From Anopheles merus (lineage: Eukaryota > Arthropoda > Insecta > Diptera > Culicidae), in NCBI RefSeq assembly GCF_017562075.2, contig NC_054084.1, positions 21,068,389-21,132,388 on the forward strand: a DNA stretch of 64,000 nucleotides. The letters run 5' to 3'. Position numbers and translations under genes: made by a program. Below the pieces are notes generated by a model, which did no database searches, was not told the DNA's origin, and saw only the letters and a list, made by a program, of their open reading frames with translations. How positions within the stretch are numbered: position 1 is the stretch's first letter; each line of letters begins with the position of its first letter. Shown piece by piece: positions 14,901 through 31,538 of this stretch.

Positions 14901-15450
14901 CCCAACCTGAGCGACCGAGTCCACCGGACTATCGGTGGAACCCCTGTGGGAGGGGTAGGAAAGTCAACAACATCATTCACGCTCGTTCCTTCGGCCGCTC
15001 GTCTGCCTTCCAGACAAAGGCCAGGTTACGGATCATTTCCATTCGACGCGCAGCTACTACAGCCTAACCTAACCTCACTCACCGGTTCGATCAGGTAAAC
15101 ACGCACACATTTCCAACCAGCTTCTAGAATGTCTTCCTTTCGTTTGCTTTTTTTCAACTTCCTCTCTATATCACACTTCACTTACCCATCAGTCAGCATT
15201 GAAAGGTAAAGGGCAGTGTGCGAGATGGTGGTTCTACTAGACCAGGAGGATTTTTTTTCTCCTGTTGGCGTTTACTTTTCGACCGACCTAAGTTGTTTGA
15301 GTGGTTTACGAAAGGAACCACCACCACACGCATACACTCCTACACGTGACAGTACTACTGCCGTTCGAGGAACAAGTGACAAGGCAACAAGAAACCGCCG
15401 GGTTTGTCCTTTCTTTTTCCGTCTTCATTTGAACGGATTTGTTTTTTCAG

Positions 15451-15628
15451 GACTATTCAGTCAACTTCTACCGCCATGAGTGCGCCCAACTTCAGCTGGC
15501 GCGTAGGAACAGGGGCTACGCGGGGCGAAAAGATAAATCGACCAAATATTTATCAGGATGTCGGGCGACTCTCGCTCGCTCACTCCAAACGGGCGGGGCC
15601 CATGTTGTACATGACAGAACACCGATGA
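15451..15628 (+). CDS. Candidate exon with a 50-codon small ORF (ATG 15476)
   Basis: A strong acceptor-like sequence (T-rich tract ending TTTTTTCAG at 15450) is followed 25 bases later by an ATG in a favourable CCGCC context at 15476. It opens a 50-codon frame beginning MSAPNFSWRV and ending TEHR before TGA at 15626-15628. A second frame starting at the acceptor (DYSVNFYRHE...) stays open to 15711 and includes a glutamine run. A possible upstream donor (CAG|GTAAAC) lies near 15092, which would give a ~360-bp intron in a 5' leader. I do not recognise the product and see no domain, signal peptide or membrane segment. It may be a 5'-leader exon, a small-ORF gene, or chance. Codon bias is unremarkable. 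Confidence 0.2.
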
Positions 15629-15711
15629 AGGCACAGCAGCAACAACAACAACAGTCAAAAAAGCACACCTACTCACGGCTTCTCCTCATGCTTCCGAATG
15701 GAAGGACGTGA

Positions 15712-17661
15712 GGTCTCAGGATTTTGGGACGAGAAGCAAGCATGGGCAAGCCGAAAGCAAATAAGACATCGTTTGCCTTTTTTCAAAGCCTGTGTGTAAA
15801 GGGAAGATTTTTTATACCGTGTCCCCGATGCTCCTTTTGCCGGCCTCATCACACACACACACACACAGGGCCGGTAAGGTCCACCGCATAAGACGGCAGG
15901 CGGTAGAGGGCCACAACAAGTAGAAGAAGAAAAAAACAACACTGCCCCGAATTCTTGTTGGTAAATATTTGAATAAAAAATTTCGATTGCGTTCCTTGTG
16001 CCCGGAAGAGGCTACTCCAAAGGCAGGGATTCGGATAAGGATGGGAGTGAGGAAGAAAAAAGTGTGGACAAAAGATGACCTGGCAAGTACTGTGTACACT
16101 TCCCGCTGCATCAGACTCCAGTGGTGTACTCCGGAATGCCAGGGTTTGACAACGTTATCCGCAATGTGAAGGGGCAGCGTCACTATGAAGAGTCCTTTTC
16201 CCTGAGATTCCTTGCTTTTTTACCAGTAAAGAAAAAAAAACTTCTTTTCACATTTTATTCCGTACCCACGGCGTACGGACAAACAAAACGCTCATGAAGC
16301 CTATGATAAATGACCGACCGATGCGGATATTTCTGGCCCTCCCTGAAAGAGTGGCAGCGTCAGCAGTAAATGTTATTTTATCTCCTGCCACCGTTGCTCC
16401 TGGTCAGCACATACACACACACCCACACCCACAGCTAAGTGTGTCGATTCATTCATCCAGACGGGACAACGCTGTCACAGTTTTGTGGTGACGGTTGGTG
16501 CCCTGCAGCATGTTACAAAAAAGCCACATCCTAACCCGGTGATAGTAGCCGATAGCACAAGTGTACCTTTCGCAAAACTGAGCACCAAAGGGGTCATTTA
16601 AAGGAAAAGTAAAAAAAAGTGACAAAGGATAGAACGCCAAGCCGTGTAGAGCATCCGTACACGCAGTAGTGTAGAGGGGTTTTGCCAGTATAAATGACAT
16701 TCCTTCCGGCATCGGAGGTCGAGAGACCTTTGCTTTAATGACTTCCTCTGGGCGATGCGCCATTTGCACAGAGAGTTTGTTGCAAAATGTCGTACAGTTT
16801 TCTTTTTTGCTCACACATTTTCACACCCAGCTGGAATATCACAATGTTCATTCTTGCAACATTGAGCTAGCAGGCAGGGTTAAGTTACATTGCAATCAAC
16901 AGCAAAAAACTGGATGCTTCAGTTTAATGACCACCAACTAAAATTTGTATGAGCTATGTTTTTTCTCTGCCTACGAAATGCCTACGAGCCCAAAAAATGG
17001 AAGTTCCTTCGTTCAAATTCACTAACATTCTTTACAAAATGGCGCATTGACGTTTGAGTAATTCATCTCCCAATGCCCCTGTAATAACCTTGCAGAAATC
17101 ACTTAACACTCCCGCGGCTAGCGTTGCTAGAAAGTGCTCGTTGAGCGCTTTGGCGAAATTGAATCGTCTCAAATCCCATCAAAAGTGATGCGATTGAAAG
17201 GCTCTAGCTGACTCCTGCTGTACGAAAAAGGAACACGAAGTCAAACACTTATTTCATCAAAGACCTATAGCCCGGTTGCATCCCGGGAGACGACTCTTGC
17301 TCCTCGCTTTCCGTGTGCCGCCATAATAGCACCGGTTGGTGCAATTTTTCATTCCGCTTCAAAATTCAATCCCATTTTCCGCAAAGCGTAAAGCGCATTT
17401 CCTCCAGCCTTCCAGCTGGAGCAATAGAACTGCAATGTCACTGCAGCTGCGGATGTCTCGTGGAGGCGGAGCAGCATGATCAAAGACACAGCACTCTCAG
17501 AGGAGTGGAAGGGACGACCCAAGAATGGGGGCCCAGCTACCACATTACTACTGAGCCGGCTCACTTGCGCTTACGACGTCTGGGGCGCGTTCGTTTTGCA
17601 GCACTTTCCAAAGTAATCCTGCAACAACATTTATAACTTCTTTTTGCACTACATTTTGCAG
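15712..17661. other. Non-coding host sequence, no supported gene
   Basis: Mixed sequence with a short (AC)n run at about 15850-15866 and several A-rich tracts. I see no gene, promoter or structured RNA that I can support. It ends at the acceptor-like sequence described at 17662. Confidence 0.5.
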
Positions 17662-18145
17662 CTATTTTTTGCTAAAGAGCCAGCATTCTACGGAAGAACA
17701 CAGCGTCGGTAGTGGGGCGCAACAGCCGGGCGATGGCCATTTCCAGCTCGGACGTCTGTCCCTAGACGTCGGCCGCACGTCCACTTCAGCGCGCTCCCAC
17801 TCCCACTCAACAAGCGGGCCCGCGAGTGAAAAACCAATTTCTCTACCGACTCTAAGTGAGTGGTTTATTGCTGGCAATTTCCTCGACCTTCTATCTACGA
17901 CGAAACGACCCCGCCCTGCACCATCCCGTGATCTTTGCGTGTGCTTCAGGCTTCAAGGAAACAACGACAGCGACGACGACGACTACGACGACCGGGACAT
18001 TCGAGACACAACGCAAATAATGATCGTTACACAGAGAGCCCCCGCGCATTCATCGTTTCGATTTTCCCTGCTTTCCGCAACGCACTTATCGATGTTTCTT
18101 TGGCCCACCAGGGTTTTTCGTACAATGTTGCTGTGCCAGCGCTAA
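17662..18145 (+). CDS. Candidate exon, 160-codon open frame, unknown protein
   Basis: A good acceptor-like sequence (TTTTTGCACTACATTTTGCAG, ending at 17661) opens directly into a frame that runs 160 codons to TAA at 18143-18145. The translation is Ser/Thr-rich at first (SARSHSHSTSG), then has an acidic run DSDDDDYDDRDIRD at roughly residues 106-119, then a more hydrophobic tail. No family is recognisable. A second acceptor-like site (GCGTGTGCTTCAG) lies inside, just before the acidic run. Against it, a 71-codon frame runs on the opposite strand, and frames of this length are expected a few times by chance in 64 kb of this composition. I see no clear donor or poly(A) signal. Confidence 0.2.
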
Positions 18146-25778
<7,633 letters not shown>

Positions 25779-25965
25779 TTCCACCACACAGCAGCGTAAC
25801 TTTAGCACTGTGCCGCACTCACCTAATAGTCATCAACCTGGACGATTTTTGCCTCCTTCATTCATTGAACTTTGGTTTGGAAATAAACAAACTCCCCCGC
25901 GCGGCTCTTTCCACCCGATCATTTCCATCCGAACCACGCAGGAGAAAATGAGTCCCCGCGAATGA
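25779..25965 (+). CDS. Candidate (terminal) exon just upstream of the hAT insertion
   Basis: A textbook-looking acceptor (branch-like TTACTAA, then GTTTTTATTTCGTTTCAG ending at 25778) is followed by two overlapping open frames. One runs 61 codons to TGA at 25963-25965 (translation STTQQRNFSTVPHS...), the other to TGA about 10 bases earlier. An AATAAA lies at 25882-25887, so this could equally be a non-coding terminal exon. The product is unrecognised and has no domain. If it is real, the hAT element sits about 130 bp beyond it, in the 3' flank. Moderate splice evidence and weak coding evidence. Confidence 0.18.
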
Positions 25966-26093
25966 GAAAACATTCCACCGCCGCACGTACATAAAAAGCG
26001 TAGGAAAATAAAAACCCTCCAAACAGGCGGGCGAGTAAAAACTTTCGCCGAAACGGTGGAAAAAAGTTTATGACAACAATTTTCGGTGGAAAA

Positions 26094-26101
26094 TATTACA
26101 C
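26094..26101. repeat. Left target-site duplication of the hAT element (TATTACAC)
   Basis: An eight-base direct repeat identical to 31531-31538, immediately outside the left terminal inverted repeat. Eight-base duplications are the hallmark of hAT transposition. Its middle bases are TA, matching the nnnTAnnn pattern reported for Buster-type hATs. It matches only one of the two fixed positions of the Ac-type nTnnnnAn pattern. Confidence 0.98.
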
Positions 26102-26114
26102 TAGACATGGGCAA
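26102..26114 (+). repeat. Left terminal inverted repeat (13 bp)
   Basis: TAGACATGGGCAA, perfectly inverted at 31518-31530. Identity ends at the 14th base (G on the left, A on the right arm read inward). The TAGxxxTGGGCAA form is typical of many hAT termini. Confidence 0.98.
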
Positions 26115-26220
26115 GAAGAGCGGGAATCATAAGGTTCGCTCGCTCCCATTAGTGAGCGAGCGCTCCCCGCTCTTCATTCCAGAAAAATATGATTCGCCCG
26201 CTCGCAAAAAAATATAAAAA
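26115..26220. promoter_or_regulatory. Left subterminal region with nested inverted motifs
   Basis: GAAGAGCGGG (26115-26124) pairs with CCCGCTCTTC (26166-26175). Inside that, GCTCGCTC (26138-26145) pairs with GAGCGAGC (26154-26161), giving a nested stem-loop directly behind the terminal repeat. Further GCTCGC and GATTCG words follow to about 26200. Short repeated words of this kind next to hAT ends are known transposase-binding sites in Ac and Tam3. Binding here is inferred from motif repetition only. Confidence 0.7.
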
Positions 26221-26429
26221 AGCTCGTTTGAAACTAGTTGCCCCGAGAAAAAAAAATCTAAATCTATAATACTGTTGAGCTTATACGGAATGTAAATAGC
26301 CGCATGTAAAAAAATCAAATATTTTATTGTGGTTAAAACTAAAACTCAAATTAACGTTTTTATTTTAAAAAAACATCACAAGCTACTGTCGTCGACCCAC
26401 ACTGCCTATTCAAAACACACGTATAAAAC

Positions 26430-27280
26430 ATCGTAGAGCGCGAGCGCATCGTATGTGCAAAACACACAGAAAAAACAGCCTGGCTTGCAAGCGCACTGCT
26501 TGTCCAAAATACGCAGCGAGAAGATCAGGGTAGCTTGCGAGCGGCCTGTATACTTAAAATCCATGCAGAAAAAACTGCCTAGCTCGCGAGCGCACTGCCT
26601 ATCCAAAATCCATGAGGAAAAAAACAGGGTAGCTCGCGAGCGCACTGCCTATCCAAAATCCATGCAGAAAAAAACAGCCTAGCTCGCGAGCGCACTGCCT
26701 ATCCAAAATCCATGCAGAAAAAAACAGGGTAGCTCGCGAGCGCACTGCCTATACAAAATCCATGCAGAAAAAAACAGCCTAGCTCGCAAGCGCACTGCCT
26801 ATCCAAAATCCATGCAGAAAAAAACTGCCTAGCTCGCGAGCGCCCTGCCCATCCAAAATACGTAGCGAGAAGAACAGGGTAGCTCGCGAGCGCACTGCCT
26901 ATCCAAAATCCATGCAGAAAAAAACAGCCTAGCTCGCGAGCGCACTGCCTATCCAAAATCCATGCAGAAAAAACAGGGTAGCTCGCGAGCGCCCTGCCCA
27001 TCCAAAATACGTAGCGAGAAGAACAGGGTAGCTCGTGAGCGCCCAGCCTATCCAAAATCCATGCAGAAAAAACAGCCTAGCTCGTGAGCGCCAAGCCTAT
27101 CCAAAATCCATGCAGAAAAAACAGCCTAGCTCGCGAGCGCACTGCTCATCCAAAATACGTAGCAAGATCACGGTAGCTCGCGAGGGACCTGTGTGCTAAA
27201 ACCCCATACAGAAAAAACAGCCTTGCTCGCAAGCGCCAATATGCCTGACGAGGAAGTTTAGCTAGCTCGCTCTTGAGCGT
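26430..27280. repeat. ~50-bp minisatellite carrying a palindromic GCTCGCGAGC core, ~16 units
   Basis: A tandem array of 48-50 bp units inside the hAT element. Fifteen regular units lie between 26478 and 27219, with degenerate units at both edges. Each unit has the order (GCCT or GGGT) AGCTCGCGAGCG, CACTGCCTATCC or CCCTGCCCATCC, AAAAT, then either CCATGCAGAAAAAAACA or ACGTAGCGAGAAGAACA. The two types of second half are interspersed, suggesting repeated unequal exchange or slippage. The core GCTCGCGAGC is a perfect palindrome; a few units have G-to-A or C-to-T changes in it. The same GCTCGC/GCGAGC half-words occur at both subterminal ends of the element. The array stays open in frames on both strands only because it lacks stop codons, and I do not regard it as coding. 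Confidence 0.95.
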
Positions 27281-29065
27281 ACTGTTGTGCGCCAAGAGAG
27301 ACTGCGAAGTTTGACCTCTTCTGTCTTTGTCTTGTACATGGGGCTCGTGCGCTTTACAGGGTTTGATAATTGAATCTGAGTTTAGAGTAGCTACATTTCT
27401 ATTCTGCTGCCAAACAACTGGTTTTTTTTTTAAACGAGTGATGTTTTGAGATGCACATAATGAATTTACAGTGGTTTAAATCAAATTTTCCTAGTAATAG
27501 TTTCATCGTTGTTTCACTGCAGGAATTTATTTATTTCATTTTACCACAGTAAAACGTTGTAGCTATTTTAAACTTAATCGCAATCCCTGTATCTGCTGCT
27601 TGAAACACATTGATGGGACGGAGACAAATCGCCTCACACTATGATAATGATCCGTGTACAATTCGCACACTGTCCTGCATTCCATTTCCTGTCTGGTTAT
27701 CGCTATTGTCTAAAAAGTTCGTTATTTTATGAATGAACAGATACAGTTTGATCTCGAGTTACGCAGTACTCGAGCTACGGAGATGATTATTAACGTGATT
27801 TTCAAAAATAACTGTAATTTACAAAAGTAATGGCATTGTAATAAAACATTTAAATGAAAAACAATCGAATTGAAGCTCAAAACATGCATTAATGTTATCA
27901 AGATAACATTATAATTTCCTCTCATGGTTAGATAAATTTTATTGCTAGTCATACTACAGCATAAAAATTACAACCAAAATAATTCTTTTTATGCAATATG
28001 CTTTTAAGCTTATTTTTGTATTAAAAAAAAGTGTGCAGTAAAAGTAAAAATAATTAATATCGTATGAACTGCATAACATGAATGCTCACTGTACTAGTTG
28101 GAGTGTACCCCACGCATACTATGGAAAATTCAACGGACGAAAAATCAGGAGCAGACAGTCAATGAAGCCTCAATATTGTTCTGCTTGTCATTCTCGTTGC
28201 GTGTTGTCGAGTCCAGTTACTTTAAAAGTGATTACTTAAAAGTGAAGTCTAATACTTTTGACAGTGAATATTAGGAATTATTAACATATAAAGGTAAGTT
28301 TAACATAATCTATCTTATTTTACATGTGGCGAATTCGAACAAATAATGAGTAAAAGTGTGAAAGAGTGTTGGTAGACTATTAAAAATATCCTGGACACTA
28401 AAGCTAAACATATATTTGAAGCATACTACCACCGATCATCAGCCCGCTATGTTTTCTGTATGTCAACGAATTAAAATTATATTATCAAGGAGGGTTTCAT
28501 AGCTAACTGAAGCAAGTGATAATTTGGTGGGATCGAAGGATCAGTTTTCCATCGCTTGCTGGTGCTCGTGCTTTGCTCGCTCGTACGTTCTGCCAAATTG
28601 TATTCACTACATGCTAAGTTTAACGCTTTCATTTAATACATTGAGAAAACTTCCAAATTCTTTTGTGGTGTAGCTGCAGTGACTATATACATAGAATAAT
28701 GAACAAAGCAATGCAGTTGTCATGGATTAGTTTGCATAACTGTCCATCGGGGTACTCTTCACTCTATAGTTTTATTGTGTATAATTACAATACTGATTTC
28801 AGTTCTGAAAGGGAAAATTTAAAAAAAAGTACAGTATCTTGATAACGATTGGCTACACGAGTAACATTTACACTCTGTTTTATCGACGCCACGAGAAAAA
28901 ACGTGAGATTCGTGCGGACGGCAAAATGTTCAGAGCACTGGATCTTTGAAAAATTATTTTATTATATTTACCTAATGTGTTTTCATATTTGGATTGATTA
29001 GGTAAAATAATTATCCTACCGGAACCTGCCTTCAAGATTCATCTGTTTGCAAGTGTTAGGAAAAG
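27281..29065 (+). promoter_or_regulatory. Transposon leader region with possible 5'-UTR exon(s)
   Basis: AT-rich, non-coding stretch between the minisatellite and the transposase. A consensus donor AAG|GTAAGT occurs at 28294, with a pyrimidine-rich acceptor TACTGATTTCAG ending at 28802, so a spliced 5' leader is plausible. A run of CTCG/GCTCG words lies at 28560-28590. No TATA box at a convincing distance was found. An AT-rich antisense open frame at 27722-27952 has no recognisable content and is ignored. Confidence 0.35.
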
Positions 29066-29128
29066 GTAATAACAGAACAATATCAATTATTAAAAAATGT
29101 AACACTATTTAAATTATTTATTTTCTAG
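29066..29128 (+). other. Probable 63-bp intron in the transposase 5' UTR
   Basis: A donor AAAAG|GTAATA at 29066 and an acceptor TTATTTTCTAG ending at 29128 enclose 63 AT-rich bases, a typical short insect intron size. The acceptor lies nine bases before the transposase ATG, so splicing would bring a short leader directly onto the start codon. Confidence 0.5.
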
Positions 29129-29137
29129 GGTGAAAGT

Positions 29138-30955
29138 ATGTCTTCCAAGACTAGTGACATATGGCAACATTTTGAAGACCAAGGAAATACGGCCAAATGT
29201 CGCTATTGTTCCAAGGCGATTTCATTTTCCAACAAATCTAGTTCGAATCTGAAGCGACATATGAGATCTATGCACCATACTATTCCGATTGAGAGAAATG
29301 CTCCTACAGCTACTACTTCTTCAATACAATTGACAGATAACGACGAAACTACGTTGCCTGCTGCAGGCCCGTCAAAAAAACAGGGGGATCTTTTACGTTT
29401 CTTTGACGCAAATAAGCCGCTAACTATTGCTCAAAAAAGTGAGTTAGATGAAGCCTTACTTGAAATGATTTGCGACGAATGTTTACCTTTTAACATCGTA
29501 GAAGGAGAAAAGTTTAAAAAATTCGTACGTATGTTAAATCCCAAGTATGAGGTTCCTTCTCGTAAAACCCTTTCAAATGGTTTGCTTGAAAGCAATTATC
29601 AGCGAGAATTGGCAAAACTTACAGATAATTTGAGCAAAACAACATCATTAGCACTAACTTCTGACGGGTGGACCAATTCCAATAATACCAGCTTTATGGC
29701 TGTTACAGTTCATTATATAAACGATGAATCAAATCTCTGCTCCAATTTATTAGAATGTACAGAGTTTCCGAACAAACATACGGCTGATAATATTGCCATT
29801 TGTTTAAAAAATGTAGCAGAAAAATTTAAAATCCACGATAAAATTCAGGCAGTTGTTACAGACAATGCTGCAAACATGAAAGCTGGAGTACGCCAGACTA
29901 AATTTACTCATCTGCCATGTTTTGCGCATACTCTCAACCTGATCGTGCAAAATGCTGTGCAAAAGTCGATCTCAGACACTGTAGAAAAAATAAAAACAAT
30001 TGTGAGATTTTTCAAAAAAAATAGCACCGCAACCCATAAATTAGCAGAAGCGCAACAGAAACTGGGTTTCATTGTTTTAAAATTGAAGCAGGATGTGTTG
30101 ACAAGATGGAATTCGACATATGACATGATCAACCGATTTCATAAGAACAAGATTCCAATTTTGTCATGTTTGGATAGCATGAAATATAAACATGATTTAT
30201 CTACCAAAGATTGGTTGGTGATGGAACAAACCGTTAAAGTGCTACAAACGTTTGATCACGTTACTAAAGTAATTTCAGCAGAAAAATCGGTAACAATATC
30301 TAAAATGGGCATATTATTAAACATACTACGGCAAAAAATAGGAAAGGAAATGTCTGATGAATTAGAACCTCCAGTGAAAAAACTAATTTCTATTTTAATC
30401 CAGGGCCTTTTAGAAAAGGGTAAGCCTTATCTAGAGAATAAGCTAGTTAATCAAGCTATGCTTTTGGATCCACGTATGAAAAACCATAGTTTTGAGAATG
30501 ACCGGGACAGGTATGAAGAAACTTATCAAAGCTTGATCGATGCTATGGTACCGTTCAAAGCAAATAATTCATCAGCAGAAGAACCAATTACTCAGCAAGC
30601 ATTCACCGACCCTAGCTACGAATGTTTGTTCAGTGATTTTACATCAAAAATAAAACGAGTAAGACACAATATAAATCCAGAGACGGCCGCAAAACTAGAA
30701 CTAGATGAGTATTTGAAAATGGAATGCATAGAATTTACTGCTGATCCTCTTTCGTGGTGGAAATCATATAAGGGTCAATTTCCAGCAGTTTATCAAATTA
30801 TGCTTAAACTGTATTGCATTCCGGCGACGTCAGTTCCGTGTGAACGAATTTTTTCGAAGGCAGGGAATATATATTCTGACAAACGGTCAAAACTATTGCC
30901 TAAAAAAATGTCTCAAATTCTTTTCCTGCAACAAAATTATCAGCACGAGCCTTAG
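29138..30955 (+). CDS. hAT-superfamily transposase, 605 aa, BED zinc finger
   Basis: Catalyses cut-and-paste excision and insertion of its own element. The N-terminus has a BED-type zinc finger (C21-x2-C24-x16-H41-x4-H46) that in this family binds transposon DNA. The RNase H-like core shows the first catalytic Asp in LTSDGW (D176), the second in VVTDNAA (D242), the C261-x2-H264 motif in LPCFAHTLNL, and RW at 323-324. The third catalytic residue is E569 in PCERIFS, where the family C-terminal block also begins and runs to LFLQQNY near the end. All key residues are present and there is no stop or frameshift. At 605 aa it matches active insect hAT transposases (about 600). The ATG at 29138 has A at -3 and directly precedes the zinc finger. 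Codon use is AT-rich, unlike the host flanks. It looks Ac-like, and I do not assign a named family. Confidence 0.96.
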   Translation: MSSKTSDIWQHFEDQGNTAKCRYCSKAISFSNKSSSNLKRHMRSMHHTIPIERNAPTATTSSIQLTDNDETTLPAAGPSKKQGDLLRFFDANKPLTIAQKSELDEALLEMICDECLPFNIVEGEKFKKFVRMLNPKYEVPSRKTLSNGLLESNYQRELAKLTDNLSKTTSLALTSDGWTNSNNTSFMAVTVHYINDESNLCSNLLECTEFPNKHTADNIAICLKNVAEKFKIHDKIQAVVTDNAANMKAGVRQTKFTHLPCFAHTLNLIVQNAVQKSISDTVEKIKTIVRFFKKNSTATHKLAEAQQKLGFIVLKLKQDVLTRWNSTYDMINRFHKNKIPILSCLDSMKYKHDLSTKDWLVMEQTVKVLQTFDHVTKVISAEKSVTISKMGILLNILRQKIGKEMSDELEPPVKKLISILIQGLLEKGKPYLENKLVNQAMLLDPRMKNHSFENDRDRYEETYQSLIDAMVPFKANNSSAEEPITQQAFTDPSYECLFSDFTSKIKRVRHNINPETAAKLELDEYLKMECIEFTADPLSWWKSYKGQFPAVYQIMLKLYCIPATSVPCERIFSKAGNIYSDKRSKLLPKKMSQILFLQQNYQHEP

Positions 30956-31429
30956 CAAATATGCCGTCATACGTATTTATATAGTTAAAACATTGTTCAT
31001 AGCCTTAAAATCGTTTATGCGTAAGATGTTGAATTATATTAGTACTGTTAATGAGTTATATGATCTCAGTTATAAAAATTATTTTTAATTATGAAGTGAA
31101 TTAAATAATAAAATGAATTACTTTGTTGGAGATATTTTGTTCATCACACTGTGTTTTTGGGTTGAGTGAGCTCCCAAAATTTAATAGTTTTTTTAATATA
31201 ATTATTTATTATAATTTAAAAAGGCCTTTTACGTATATGTCTCGTGCTAGAATAGGTTTTAAGATAGGAATATGTTTTCATTAGATATAATTATAATATG
31301 TATTTCTTAATTTAAACTTTTTTTGCGTAGCATTGACCATAATCTCTAGAGCTGGAAAAAACTGCATGCTTTTCGACAATGCCAAACGAAGGACGGTATT
31401 TACACCGAAAATCGTTCTAATCATTATGT
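30956..31429 (+). other. Transposase 3' UTR and AT-rich spacer
   Basis: AT-rich sequence with an AATAAA poly(A) signal at 31107-31112, about 150 bases after the stop codon. Nothing else is recognisable before the right subterminal region. Confidence 0.6.
31107..31112 (+). terminator. Poly(A) signal for the transposase mRNA
   Basis: AATAAA within an AT-rich context, 152 bases downstream of the stop codon. No other perfect AATAAA is obvious closer to the gene, so this is the likely cleavage signal. Confidence 0.55.
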
Positions 31430-31517
31430 GATTATCGCGAGCGGACGAATCACCGCTCACTCATGAATCGTTATTGATAAAAGAGCTAGCTCGCTCGATT
31501 CGTCGCAAAGAATCATT
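31430..31517. promoter_or_regulatory. Right subterminal region with CGAATC and GCTCGC words
   Basis: Contains TCGCGAGCGG, CGAATCACCGCTCACTC, GAGCTAGCTC (a perfect palindrome at 31483-31492), GCTCGATTCG and GAATCATT within 90 bases of the right terminus. The same GAATCA/GATTCG and GCTCGC words occur at the left end and, as GCTCGCGAGC, in the minisatellite. A role in transposase binding is inferred. Confidence 0.6.
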
Positions 31518-31530
31518 TTGCCCATGTCTA
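31518..31530 (-). repeat. Right terminal inverted repeat (13 bp)
   Basis: TTGCCCATGTCTA, the perfect complement of the left terminus at 26102-26114. Confidence 0.98.
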
Positions 31531-31538
31531 TATTACAC
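31531..31538. repeat. Right target-site duplication of the hAT element (TATTACAC)
   Basis: Identical to 26094-26101. Removing one copy plus the element restores a continuous host sequence, AATATTACACCAGACAC. Confidence 0.98.

Larger units (their letters stand above)
9393..15450. other. Non-coding host sequence, no supported gene
   Basis: No convincing coding region. The stretch contains a long CT microsatellite (11501-11570), a C14 run (11940-11953) and a short tandem of ATAAATCTCAC-like words near 14771-14803. Donor-like GTAAGTG sequences on the minus strand near 13950 and 14335, and one CAG|GTAAAC donor on the plus strand near 15092, are present. I could not pair them into a gene model. 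Confidence 0.5.
26102..31530 (+). mobile_element. Complete hAT-superfamily DNA transposon, 5,429 bp
   Basis: The element is bounded by perfect 13-bp terminal inverted repeats (TAGACATGGGCAA at 26102-26114; its complement at 31518-31530) and flanked by an identical 8-bp duplication, TATTACAC. In order it contains a left subterminal region rich in GCTCGC/GAGCGA words, a ~50-bp minisatellite, a 1.9-kb AT-rich leader with splice-like signals, one long transposase ORF on the plus strand, a poly(A) signal and a right subterminal region. It is clearly more AT-rich than the host flanks. Perfect TSD and TIRs with an intact ORF suggest a young, possibly autonomous copy. The protein looks Ac-like and insect hATs such as Herves have a transposase of similar length, but the termini here are not ones I can match to a named element. 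Confidence 0.97.

Noticed and set aside
26406..27055. Repetitive peptides encoded on both strands of the minisatellite
   Set aside because: The ~50-bp unit lacks stops in several frames, and because 50 is not a multiple of three the frame rotates from unit to unit. This is a property of the repeat, not a gene.
27722..27952. 76-codon AT-rich minus-strand ORF inside the transposon
   Set aside because: Low-complexity hydrophobic translation of AT-rich leader DNA, with no known accessory hAT protein resemblance.
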